Assembly (NCBI GenBank): GCA_963575745.1
Contig: CAUYUJ010018621.1
Coordinates: 103,886 to 167,885 of the forward strand
DNA length: 64,000 bases
Direction: 5' to 3'
Source of the DNA: Prorocentrum cordatum
Lineage: Eukaryota; Sar; Dinophyceae; Prorocentrales; Prorocentraceae
Position 1 is the first letter of the stretch. Each line of letters opens with the position of its first letter. Shown piece by piece: positions 50,421 through 60,300 of this stretch. The translations under genes and the position numbers were made by a program. The notes below the pieces were generated by a model. That model was not told the origin of the DNA. It made no database searches and worked only from the letters and a program-made list of their open reading frames with translations.

Positions 50421-51880
50421 GTGTGCTTGGGTCGCTCCTCAAATCCGACCGCAGGGCCGAAGGCAAAGAGCCTGTCGGAGCTCGCGCGCGTGCCGTTCGC
50501 ATCACGAGCCCATCGAGAAAAAATTCTCGCCGCTATCGTAAATCATACCCGCAACCCCGGTCGAGGCATTGTCAGGCCTGAACTGAACAGTTCAAACGAA
50601 ATGCGATCGCGGCTGATTGTGCCACACGGGCATCACAGAGAGGGCGGCGACTGCGTGAAACTGTCCTGAAGGCCGTCTTTGTCAGCGCGAGCCTTTCCTC
50701 GAATCTATCCTATTCTAGTTTAGGACGTGGGGCGGTGCCTGCCACGCCAAAAAACAAAAACACTTAGCCAGCTCGACGAAGGGCGCTCCTCACTCCTCCG
50801 CCACCCACCTCCACACAACCCCCCACCACACCCACCCCACCCGTCCTCCCTGCCAGCGAGCCAAGCTGGAGGGCGGGACGCCGCGACTCCCGAGGCCTCC
50901 CCCGACTCTGGGCGCTGCGCGAGCCCGCGCCCTCCAGCCCATGCCTTCCTGGCCGGAGCTCCCAGCCAGCACATCGCGCCGCCGCGAACGGAGAGCCCGC
51001 TGTCGTCCAGGCTCCCGTAGACGCGCTCGCGCGCTGGCCAGGCCAGGCGCTCTGCGGCTCATTCTCTTGCAACCAACAATTTCATCATCGATCATCGCGC
51101 CTGGCCTGGCGCGGAATCATTCGTCTGGCCCGGCGTCGAAGAGCAATCGCTCGGCAAAGTCCCTCCCCGATCTGCCATCCCACCCTTGGGGTGCCTAGCC
51201 AGGGGCACCCCTCAAGTCTGCAGCCAGCTCTGCCACCGAGGGAGATGCATGCGGCGAAACATCACAGCGAGCTCTCTGCGCCAGGACATCCTCGCAAGGT
51301 GGAGGAGATAAATCTGCCGATCAAATCGTGCAAGCACCGCATGCCCTTCATGACCAAATGGAGAGGTGGAACTTTGCTCTCAAAACATACTGCCTGGAGG
51401 GCCTCCCCGAAGCAGTGACGTAGACACTGGCTCTCGCGACACGCAGGGACGAGGGAGACTCACGGGAGAGGGGGCAAGGACAGCACGAAAGATTTCCAAC
51501 CGATGCCGAAACTACACCTACGTCGCTAGCAGGCGCAAAGATCTCGCAAAAGCAGACATAGTCCGAATCCGATGGTGCCCTGCTACTCTAGCACTGGCTG
51601 CTGGAAATACAGCAGCGGCTTGCTTGACATGCAGTAAGGATCAAACAAGCTAGGCTAAGTGGCACAAAATTGCTGCGCCAAAGCAAAAGTTATATGCACA
51701 GCGGATTAGCCAATGCCCAGCATGAGCTCCAAGCCGGGTCGCACCTCACTCGGTCGAGATCGGAAAGTGCAAGTAAGGCCGAGAGGAAGAGTGGAGAGTA
51801 GGGGGAAGAGGGGGAGGAAAAGGGCGAGACGGCAGGAGAAAGAGGTGAGGCAAAGGATGGCAAACGGCATCGAGCCTCTC
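50421..51880 (-). other. 3' untranslated region of the retrocopy
   Basis: About 1.46 kb between the stop codon and the poly(A). No coding frame of note on either strand; short purine-rich stretch at 51780-51855. Long for a dinoflagellate 3' UTR. No AATAAA precedes the poly(A), as is usual in dinoflagellates. Confidence 0.6.
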
Positions 51881-53440
51881 TCACTCCTCACCGGCGGACT
51901 TGTCCACGCATCGGTCCATATGCGATTCGAACACCATATCGATGAACGTGTCTACGCTGATCTGGTGCTCCAGGATAGATTTTGCCGCGTCCTTCATCTT
52001 GCGCATCGACGGAGAACTTCTGAGTGTCCCGCCCGTGCTGGCACGATCACTGGAGTTCACATCCAAGTGATCAAAGATATTCTTAGCGTTGCGTTTTGAG
52101 ATTCTGATTCCCATGGCACTCAAATCTTTTTGCAAAGTACTCTTCGCGATAGTATCTGTCCCGTTCACTTTTGTAAGTTCCTTCTTTGCCCACTCCTTGG
52201 CGCTCGCATGGGAGCCAGCTGCGTATGATTTTGACTCCATTTGGCGACGTATGTGCTCGCAGTCGCTCCAAATCTCGTTGACCTGAGCCATGATAGAGCT
52301 CAATACATCATCGTCGGGATCCACAAACGCCTGGATCGAGGTCAGCTCAAGGAGCGCGAGCGGCCCTAGGAGAAAGAGACCGATGACACACCCAGCAACG
52401 AAGAGACCTTTCCAAAGCAATGCAGTGGACCAGTGAACGTAGTCAATGTTGTAGGACATGTGCATGACGTACATACCCGCGACAAAGCACATCAGTACGG
52501 CCTCAAGCTGTAAGACCAACGCCAGGATGTTGCTCCAACGTGCCTGTTTCTCGATCAGCTGCTGGGCGGAGCCATGCTCCCCGCCGAGAAGCTTGTCCTT
52601 GACGTCGACGTCCTTACCTGCTTCGTCTGGATCGCCTGCCTTGTCCAAGGTTGAGTACAGCTTGTTGCGAAGCATGCGAATGACAACCCATGTCACAAGG
52701 ATGAGGAGCACGAGGATCCACTCAAGGTCGGCGTACCCGAAGATGTATGTGTTCTCTTCAGTTTTGTGCTGCTGAGACTTGATATAAACCATGGGCAAGC
52801 TGATGAGGCATGTAATGACCCACGTCTTCCAATTGATGTTTATGAGGTTGCAAATCTGATTGGCCAATGACTCGTTGAAATACGGGAGCCACGCGAAATT
52901 ATGGTCGTCCAGCTGGTTCAAGGCCATGAATTGCTTCTGCATCTTTTCCGGCATGGGCTTCCAGCCCAGGATGCTCTTGTCGGAGCCTGATACTACAAGC
53001 GCCTGGACATTCACGCGAAGGCAAGAATAGATCCAACCCAGCAGAATCAGAGAGCATGCTGCGAAAGACACCAGCATATCGCAGAAAGTAAGCTGGCTCG
53101 CTGTGCGCGGGGAGATGTCAGGAACCACATTCATGATGAGGAACAGGCTCATCGCCACGATGCCGAATATCATAAACTCGGTGATGCACCTGTCAAAAAT
53201 CATCTTGCTGAGACGATAGTCCTTGACAGCCTCCTCGGTGAAGTACTGCAACCGGTCGATGATGACGCCGTAGAAGACCATGCCAGCGAAGATGCCCCAG
53301 AACTCCCAGTTATCCAAGTCTACGGCTTTCAACTTGAAGATGTTTTCGCCGCCGCCTCCGCCGGCAGAGGCAAGCCAGGGCAACGCGCACGCCACAATAG
53401 CCACGTGAGCCCGAACGAGCGGGTTAGCGCAGGGAGCCAT
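51881..53440 (-). CDS. Seven-span membrane protein, possibly MLO-like, with degenerate EF-hand tail (519 aa)
   Basis: Residues 1-26 look like a signal peptide (VAIVACALPWLASA). Seven hydrophobic spans follow at about 45-62, 87-107, 118-140, 205-221, 238-256, 303-328 and 340-365. The second span (ITEFMIFGIVAMSLFL) recalls the ELMLLGFISLLL segment of plant MLO proteins, and the seven-span order agrees, but similarity is weak and I hold the assignment loosely. Residues ~435-505 resemble an EF-hand with an insertion (LQKDLSAMGIRISKRNAKNI, FDHLDVNSSD, then ISVDTFIDMVF), suggesting calcium-linked control. The start ATG (53438-53440) follows the spliced leader by 88 nt; stop TGA 51881-51883. The ORF is intact and intronless because it is a retrocopy, so it may be functional. 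Likely location: plasma or endomembrane. No partner gene is nearby. Confidence 0.85.
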   Translation of the reverse strand: MAPCANPLVRAHVAIVACALPWLASAGGGGGENIFKLKAVDLDNWEFWGIFAGMVFYGVIIDRLQYFTEEAVKDYRLSKMIFDRCITEFMIFGIVAMSLFLIMNVVPDISPRTASQLTFCDMLVSFAACSLILLGWIYSCLRVNVQALVVSGSDKSILGWKPMPEKMQKQFMALNQLDDHNFAWLPYFNESLANQICNLININWKTWVITCLISLPMVYIKSQQHKTEENTYIFGYADLEWILVLLILVTWVVIRMLRNKLYSTLDKAGDPDEAGKDVDVKDKLLGGEHGSAQQLIEKQARWSNILALVLQLEAVLMCFVAGMYVMHMSYNIDYVHWSTALLWKGLFVAGCVIGLFLLGPLALLELTSIQAFVDPDDDVLSSIMAQVNEIWSDCEHIRRQMESKSYAAGSHASAKEWAKKELTKVNGTDTIAKSTLQKDLSAMGIRISKRNAKNIFDHLDVNSSDRASTGGTLRSSPSMRKMKDAAKSILEHQISVDTFIDMVFESHMDRCVDKSAGEE

Positions 53441-53486
53441 GGCAGCCTGCTCAAATTGGAAGAGAGCCTTTCACCAGAGCGCTAGG

Positions 53487-53528
53487 CTTTGAGACGAGCT
53501 ACGGCCAGAGTGGCTTGAGACACAAGCG
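53487..53528 (-). other. Possible older relict spliced leaders in the 5' UTR
   Basis: Directly after the perfect leader, 53514-53528 matches the last 15 nt of DinoSL at about 11 positions (..TCTCAAG). 53487-53504 reads CCGTAGCTCGTCTCAAAG, with both ends of the leader and a shortened middle. Serial relict leaders arise when a retrogene is transcribed, trans-spliced and retroposed again. Matches are short. Confidence 0.35.
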
Positions 53529-53550
53529 CTTGAGCCAAAATGGCTACGGA
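53529..53550 (-). promoter_or_regulatory. Perfect DinoSL spliced leader sequence
   Basis: The minus strand reads T followed by CCGTAGCCATTTTGGCTCAA and G, identical to the 22-nt dinoflagellate spliced leader (first base D = A/G/T). It marks the exact 5' end of the retrocopied mRNA. Confidence 0.95.
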
Positions 53551-53568
53551 CTCCTCGGGAGGCATCTT
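53551..53568. repeat. Target-site duplication of the retrocopy, right copy
   Basis: CTCCTCGGGAGGCATCTT, identical to 50397-50414, directly abutting the first base of the spliced leader. Confidence 0.9.
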
Positions 53569-54440
53569 GGAGGCCTCTTGGGGCATCCTGGAGGGCTGTC
53601 GGACAGTCAGGAGCTCGTTCGGCGACTTCTAAGGCAATCTCGGGCCGTCATTGGCCGTTTTCGCTCGCGGTCTGGAAGCGCCGCTTCTGGCGAGCTGGGG
53701 CCGTCTTCGGGCGATTCTTTCGATAGCCCCCGGCGCCCTGGCGGGGCCCCCACGGCCCCCGGCCCTCCCGTGCGCTGTGGGAATCTCTCCGGATCGAGTC
53801 GGTGTTCGAAGCGGCACCCGCGAAGATCGCTTCGATTCCAGGCGAAGGGGTCGGAAGACCCCCGTCTTGGCCGTCTGAAAGCCGCTTCGGGCCGTGCCGA
53901 AACGCTCCGGAAGCCCTCCAGGGCCGTCTGGAGTCTGGAGGCTGTCTCGGCGGCTGTGACGCCTCTCGGGGGCCGTTCTGGGGCTTCCTGGGGCCACTTG
54001 GGGCAGCGTCGAGGATCGTCAGGAACATCTCACGGCGTCTGGGGGGACGTTTTTGAGTGCCTCTTTGGGGCCTACTGGGGCTCCTTGGAAGCCTCTTGGG
54101 GTTTTCGTGCGGCCTCTTAGGGGCCTCTTGGGGGCCGCTGGGGGCCTCTTGGGGGCTTCCAGGGGCGGAGAGCTCGAAATGTCAGTTGGTGCTCCCCCTC
54201 GAAGTTCTCTCTCGAGGCGTTCTGGGGGCGCTCTTGGGCTGCCTTGGAGGCCTCTTGGGTTGTCTCGGGGGCCTCTTGGGTCGTCTCGGCGTCTTCGTGG
54301 GGGCCTGTTGGGGCGATATGTGGGTGTCCGGGACCGTCTTGGAGCGTCGGGAAGCTGAACAAGCAGAAACGGGAAAATCTTTGAAAACCCTATGTCAAAT
54401 CAATGGTTTGGGCTTCTTGGGACCCTTTTGGGGGCGATCT
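53569..54440. repeat. CTTGG superfamily, right of the retrocopy
   Basis: Resumes the unit broken at 50414 (GGCATCTTGGAGGCCTCTTG, GTCAGGAGC, CTCGGGCCGTCATTGGCCGT, GGTCTGGAAGCGCC), in register with 35745-35900, then passes into family II (GGGACCGTCTTGGAGCGTCG at 54330). Confidence 0.88.
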
Positions 54441-54700
54441 TGGAAACCCTTTTTTTGCACAAAGGCAAGGCGCGGTGCAGCAGCAGTAGTCTCAGTCTAC
54501 TGCTGCACTGCTGCTGCCCATGAGCCAGACTGTCTGGCTCATGGGGCAACGTCGGGGTCTCCGACGAAGTGCCACACAGCATCTAAGGCCAGGAAGATTT
54601 GAATAGCGTAAGTTCGCCGGCCCAACGGGCCAGAGGCGTGCTAAGATCTCCGGTAACTACTTAACAATATTTCTAGTTCGCGCGCGCGGGGCGGCCCCTG
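54441..54700. other. Hairpin-rich island inside the satellite
   Basis: Three palindromes in series: CAGCAGTAG/CTACTGCTG (54481-54505); a perfect 14-bp-arm hairpin with one loop base, CCCATGAGCCAGAC-T-complement (54517-54545); and GTCGGGGTCTCCGAC (54550-54564). Then GCCGGCCCAACGGGCC and unique sequence to 54700. Composition and structure differ from the satellite on both sides. No known RNA was recognised. Confidence 0.6.
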
Positions 54701-54739
54701 GGGGTCCCCCGGCGGAAAGTACCCCGACCGCAGCCCGGG

Positions 54740-55225
54740 AAGGTCTACTCAGAGATGGTTTTCCTCCTGGGCACGGCCTCTCAGGCCCCCCAGAGCGCGC
54801 CAAAGGGCCCCAAGAGGCCCCCAAGACTGCCCAAGAGGCCCCCGAGACGCCCAAAGGACGCTCCAAGACGCCGAAGATGATCCCAAGACGGCCCAAACGA
54901 TATGTCCGCGTTTCGGAGCCTCTTGGAGGCCTCTCGCGGCCCTTTTCACGTGTTGGGGATTCCTTGGGCCGTCTGGGGGCGGCCCTGGGCCGTCTCGGCG
55001 CCTTCGTGGAAGCCTGTTTGGACAATGTTTGGGGTGTCCTGGACCGTCGTAGAGCGTCGGGAAGCTGGACAAGCAGAAACGCTAAAATGTACCAAAAGCC
55101 TATGTAAAACCAATAAGCTTGGCCTCCTGGGGCTCTCTTGGGGGTGCTATTGGGGACCCCTTGGGCCGTGTCGGAAGCCTTGTGGGCCATCCGGAAGCCA
55201 TCTTGGGCGTGCTAGACGATATTTC
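54740..55225. repeat. CTTGG superfamily, family II
   Basis: Inverted words (CCAAGACTGCCCAAGAGG) to ~54895, then forward units with GGGCCGTCTGGGGGCGGCCC, GGACCGTCGTAGAGCGTCGG and GAAGCTGGACAAGCAGAA. Confidence 0.82.
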
Positions 55226-55400
55226 CGCGACTGTACAGCCATCGGCCTTACCTAAGGAACGAGAAATAAGGAACGAAGCCCCTTTGTTTTCCAAGGAACA
55301 ATGCATAAGGAATGATAAATAATAAAAAGGCATACGGAACGATGGATAACGCATGCAAGCCTAGGGAACGACCGAGCCCCTTTTGAAAAGCAAGTGTTCC
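55226..55400. repeat. Degenerate AAGGAACGA repeat island
   Basis: TAAGGAACGA, ATAAGGAACG, CAAGGAACAA, ATAAGGAATG, ATACGGAACG and GGGAACGA occur every ~12-25 bp. It begins at CCTTACCTAAGGAACGAG and ends at GTGTTCCTTACTC, so the ends are complementary. Confidence 0.7.
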
Positions 55401-55558
55401 TTACTCAAGCCGCTCACTGTAGGCCTCTTGGAGGCCTCTCACGACCATGCTCATCTGTGTTGAGGCTGTCCTGGACCGCCTGGGGGCGTCCCTGGCGGCC
55501 GGGTGCACCCATGGAGGGTCGAGGGCCCCCCTCCCGGTCGCCCGCCGCGTGGCCAGGG

Positions 55559-55596
<38 letters not shown>

Positions 55597-55930
55597 GTAT
55601 TTTAAAAAGTTGCGTGGGTGTCGTGGATCCCCGTGGTCAACGTGCCAAGCATGGCGGTCTGGAAGGACTCAGGAATGTGAGGGCGCAGTAGTTGCGTTCA
55701 CTCGCGGTGTTCACGCCCCAGGAATGGCGTTCTGGCAAGATTCAGGATCGTCAAAACGCGACAGTCATGTTGAGTGATTCGTGGCGATGGAGCCCCGAAA
55801 CCAGTGTTTTGGCACGCTTCAGGGTCTTCAAACGGTTCTCTCCCAACGATGCAGTTCCCTCATTGGATATGAACCCATGGAGGGGCCTATGAAGAGACGC
55901 TTGGAGGGAGGGTTAATTCCAACATCGTTG
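55401..55930. other. (TA)n tract, conserved block and ~80-bp loose repeats
   Basis: (TA)n/(TATG) at 55558-55596 is followed by TTGCGTGGGTGTCGTGGATC..CCGTGGTCAACGTGCCAAGC, shared with 33337-33380. After that TCTGGAAGGACTCAGGAATG, TCTGGCAAGATTCAGGATCG and TTTGGCACGCTTCAGGGTCT repeat loosely. No gene is supported. Confidence 0.6.
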
Positions 55931-56195
55931 ATGCCTCTTGGGTGTCCACTGGTCCTCCTCTTCCTCCTGCTCGTCCTCCTCCTCCTCCTCCTCTTCCTCC
56001 TCCTCCTCCTCGTCCTCCTCCCCCCCCGCCCCCTCGCCCTTCCTCCTCCTCCTCCTCCTCCTCCTTCCCCTCCTGGTATTCCTCTTCCTCCTCCTCCTCC
56101 TCCTCCTCCTCCTCCTCCTCATCCTCCTCCTCCACCTCCGCGTCCTCGTGCTCCTCTTCCTCCCTCCTCCCTCCTCTCTCCTCCCTCCCCCCTCA
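55931..56195. repeat. (CTC)n microsatellite
   Basis: CTCCTCCTC runs with CCCCCCCGCCCCC interruptions. Not coding. Confidence 0.95.
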
Positions 56196-56990
56196 GGGAG
56201 GTGTTTATGTGGCCCGTGGGGTGTTTGCGTGGCCCTATTGGCGTCTGTATGGCCAGGGGCTCTCAGGACCTGGTGAATCCTCGAGCGCGGCAGACGGGGG
56301 GGTAACCTCTACGAAGAGATCCACCTCGCAATCTACAACAAAACAAAAACAGCGTTCGGCGGGCCTCGTAGGCCAACTGAAGATCTTCCTTGGGGGCCTG
56401 GCCTGCGGGAATCAACCCATATCAACCCATACCCTCCTCACAGCTGATTCTTGTTGAACACCGTACGCTAAACCTGTTAGGGCATATGAAGATCTGTTTG
56501 GTTTGGCCTGTAGATTTTCGAAAGACTGAAGAGGTCTTTGAAATGGCTGAACAATTTCTTGTGGTCTCAGGGGAGCTTCTTGCGGTTTCCTATAGAGCTT
56601 CTGGGGACTTCCGAAGGGTTTTTTATTGAGGCCGGTGGACAGAGTTTTTGGGATCCCTTGGAAGCCTCTTTGGCCTTCACGGGCCCGCCTTGGAGCTCTC
56701 TTGAGGCCCTCGCGGCCGTCTGGGGAACCTCTTGGGGCCGGCGTGAGACCGTATTGCGCAATTCATGGGTCATCTTAAGCCGCCTCGGGTCCCTCCAGAA
56801 ACCCTCTGGAACCAATTTCGAACAATAGTTGGTCTCTCCTGGGCCATTTCGAAGCCTTTTGGGCCATTTCGAAGCCTTCTTGGGCTGTCGTGGAACCATC
56901 TTGGAGGCCTCTTGGGCAATCATCCGCCGACGGCAGCCCGAAAAGGCGAGAACGCCAACAACCTTCAAGACCGAAGACTGGCATATTCAA
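56196..56990. other. Spacer with decayed CTTGG-type sequence
   Basis: 56196-56560 is mixed. 56640-56960 contains GGGATCCCTTGGAAGCCTC, GGCCATTTCGAAGCC and CGTGGAACCATCTTGGAGGC words and ends CGAAAAGGCGAGAACGCCAA, so it is a distant CTTGG-superfamily relative. Confidence 0.5.
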
Positions 56991-56994
56991 TCGC

Positions 56995-56995
56995 A

Positions 56996-57041
<46 letters not shown>

Positions 57042-57047
57042 TTACTA

Positions 57048-57079
<32 letters not shown>

Positions 57080-57082
57080 ACG

Positions 57083-57140
<58 letters not shown>

Positions 57141-57150
57141 TACGACTACG

Positions 57151-57185
<35 letters not shown>

Positions 57186-57194
57186 TACTACTAT

Positions 57195-57288
<94 letters not shown>

Positions 57289-57411
57289 GACTGCTGCCCT
57301 GCTGCCTGCTACCTTTTTTAAAAAAAAACTTTTTTACTCTTTTGAATACTGCTGTTGCTGCAACAACTACAACTACAACTACAACAACAACAACAGCAAC
57401 AACTACTACTA

Positions 57412-57443
<32 letters not shown>

Positions 57444-57452
57444 ACGACTACG

Positions 57453-57519
<67 letters not shown>

Positions 57520-57603
57520 TACTTTTACTACACTATTACGACTAATACTACGCTACTACTGCTATACTGCTGCTACTGCTATATGTACTACCACTATCCA
57601 CTG

Positions 57604-57639
<36 letters not shown>

Positions 57640-57852
57640 TACTACTATACTACTACTACTACGATCGGACTACGACTACGACTACGGACCTACTACTACT
57701 ACTACTACTACTACTACATACTACTGCGGCTGATGCTGCTGCTGCTGCTGCTGACATAGTCACTTACTACTACTACTACTACTACTACTACTATACCTAA
57801 TATACTTACTACTACTATACGGACTACTACGGCACTAATACTACTACTAACT

Positions 57853-57884
<32 letters not shown>

Positions 57885-57899
57885 TACCGGACTACTACG

Positions 57900-57959
<60 letters not shown>

Positions 57960-58185
57960 GCTACTGCTACTGCTACTGCTACTACTACTGCTACTGCTAC
58001 GACTACGACTACGCCTACGCCTACGCCTACGCCTACGACTACGACTACGACTACTACTACTACTACTACTAGTACTACTACTACTACCACGACTACGACG
58101 ACTATTACTACTACTACTACGACGACGACTACTACTACGACTCCTACTCCTACTCCTATCCTTATTCCGTATTAGAATATACTCC
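56995..58185. repeat. (TAC)n / (CTA)n trinucleotide tract, 1.2 kb
   Basis: Long TACTAC runs with (TACGAC)n, (TGC)n and (CTACGC)n patches. The only non-repetitive bits are 57290-57350 and short links. Long Tyr, Leu or Thr frames are artefacts. Confidence 0.97.
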
Positions 58186-58189
58186 TACT

Positions 58190-60140
58190 CCCCCCTCAGG
58201 CCGGCCATTAGGGGCCGCATCCGGGTGGTCCCATCCGAACCTGTAAAAAACAATACAAAATCAACATGTTTCTTATTTTTTCCTCTCGACATGGACGTCC
58301 TGTCGTCCACGGCGATAATCCATTGCAAAAAATACCACAAAGAGCACACGCGCGCGTTCATGTCAGAATCCTACCGAACACCGTGTGTTTGCAAGCATTT
58401 CAACATAAAAACATCAAAAACCCAATGCTTTTTCACAAAAAATTGTACAAATTTCCCGCCCGGGCTCTCTTGCTGAAATCATAGGAAAACCATAGGAATC
58501 TTAAGAATTCGGTCGAATCCAGCGATTTCACGTCATCGCGCGGTGCACTCGCGATGCTCTGTCATGCACCCAGGCCGCGAATCCTGTGCAAAAAATACCA
58601 CAAAGAGCACACTCGCGCGTTCATGTCAGAATCCTACCGAACACCGTGTGTTTGCAAGCATTTCAACATAAAAACATCAAAAACCCAATGTTTTTTCACA
58701 AAAAATCTACACATTTCCTGCCCGGGCTCTCTTGCTGAAATCATAGGAAAACCATAGGAATCTTAAGAATTCTGTCAAATCCAGCGATTTCACGTCATCG
58801 CGCGGTGCACTCGCGATGCTCTGTCATGCACCCAGGCCGCGAATCCTGTGCAAAAAATACCACGCGGGCGACATGCGCGCGCGTCGCCGCGAGCGCATGC
58901 TCAAATCCTTCTAGAGTCGTCGCCGTCATTGGCACCGTCGCATGGACGTCCTGTCGTCCACGTCGCAAAATGCATGGCAGGAATGGGACCCGGCTTACCG
59001 GGCCGTTCTCGACACGGCCACCTCTGGCTTCCTGCGGTGTACCGGGCCATTCTCGACTCGTCTGGCAATGCGTGCGCGGCATTCAACATGCGCTCGCCAG
59101 TTCCCGTCGGCAACCGCCATCGCGGCCGCATCAGCTGTACCAAACCGGCTGGCCGGTGTGACTTCGGCCCCCAGTTGTGCCAGCTTTGCTTCTTATGTTG
59201 TGGGAGGGCGGGTGGGACTGGGCATGCCATGCTTGACTCGCTCGAGCTGGCTAGCTTGACTCCTACTCCTACTCCTACTCCTACTCCTATCCTTATTCCT
59301 TATTAGAATATACTCCTACTCCCCCCTCAGGCCGGCAGATAGGGGCCGCATCCGGGTGGTCCCATCCTAACCTGTAAAAAACAATACAAAATCAACATTT
59401 TCTTATTTTTTCCTCTCGACATGGACGTCCTGTCGTCCACGGCGATAATCCATTGCAAAAAATACCACAAAGAGCACACGCGCGCGTTCATGTCAGAATC
59501 CTACCGAACACCGTGTGTTTGCAAGCATTTCAACATAAAAACATCAAAAACCCAATGCTTTTTCACAAAAATTCTACACATTTCCTGCCCGGGCTCTCTT
59601 GCTGAAATCATAGGAAAACCATAGGAATCTTAAGAATTCGGTCAAATCCAGCGATTTCACGTCATCGCGCGGTGCACTCGCGATGCTCTGTCATGCACCC
59701 AGGCCGCGAATCCTGTGCAAAAAATACCACGCGGGCGACATGCGCGCGCGTCGCCGCGAGCGCATGCTCAAATCCTTCTAGAGTCGTCGCCGTCATTGGC
59801 ACCGTCGCATGGACGTCCTGTCGTCCACGTCGCAAAATGCATGGCAGGAATGGGACCCGGCTTACCGGGCCGTTCTCGACACGGCCACCTCTGGCTTCCT
59901 GCGGTGTACCGGGCCATTCTCGACTCGTCTGGCAATGCGTGCGCGGCATTCAACACGCGCTCGCCAGTTCCCGTCGGCAACCGCCATCGCGGCCGCATCA
60001 GCTGTACCAAACCGGCTGGCCGGTGTGACTTCGGCCCCCAGTTGTGCCAGCTTTGCTTCTTATGTTGTGGGAGGGCGGGTGGGACTGGGCATGCCATGCT
60101 TGACTCGCTCGAGCTGGCTAGCTTGACTCCTACTCCTACT
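58190..60140. repeat. ~262-bp repeat in X-X-Y / X-Y order, 867-bp duplication
   Basis: Units beginning TGCAAAAAATACCAC start at 58324, 58587, 58849, 59454 and 59716. Units at 58324, 58587 and 59454 (type X) continue AAAGAGCACAC; those at 58849 and 59716 (type Y) continue GCGGGCGACATGC. X2-Y is repeated as a whole at an offset of 867 bp with few differences. TCCTACTCC tracts separate the blocks. Open frames in Y (up to 118 codons) occur on both strands in both copies without a recognisable protein. Confidence 0.88.
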
Positions 60141-60238
60141 CCTGCTCCTATCCTACTCTACTTCCTACTCCTCTCTCCTACTCCTACTCTACTCCTACTC
60201 CTACTCCTACTCCTACTACTACTACTCCTACTACTACT

Positions 60239-60293
<55 letters not shown>

Positions 60294-60300
60294 GTTAAGT
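60125..60300. repeat. (TACTCC)n / (TAC)n microsatellite
   Basis: TCCTACTCC runs grading into TACTACTAC. Confidence 0.95.

Larger units (their letters stand above)
50413..53550 (-). mobile_element. Full-length retrocopy of a spliced-leader mRNA
   Basis: In sense (minus strand) the insert begins exactly at the first base of a perfect 22-nt spliced leader (53550). It carries ~90 nt of 5' UTR, an intronless 519-codon ORF and a ~1.46-kb 3' region, and ends in A8 (T8 at 50413-50420). It is bounded by a 16-18-bp target duplication. The flanking satellite joins cleanly across the insert and matches the uninterrupted paralogous unit at 35725-35870. These are the marks of LINE-type reverse transcription of a mature trans-spliced mRNA. 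Confidence 0.9.

Noticed and set aside
54600-54690. Mitochondrial large-subunit rRNA fragment
   Set aside because: GGTAACTACTTAACAATATT looked suggestive but I could not align it to a conserved rRNA domain.
56765-57759. Long Tyr, Leu and Thr homopolymer ORFs
   Set aside because: Product of the (TAC)n tract in all frames.
58805-60126. Duplicated small genes in the Y units
   Set aside because: Equal-length open frames exist on both strands of both copies and none gives a convincing protein.
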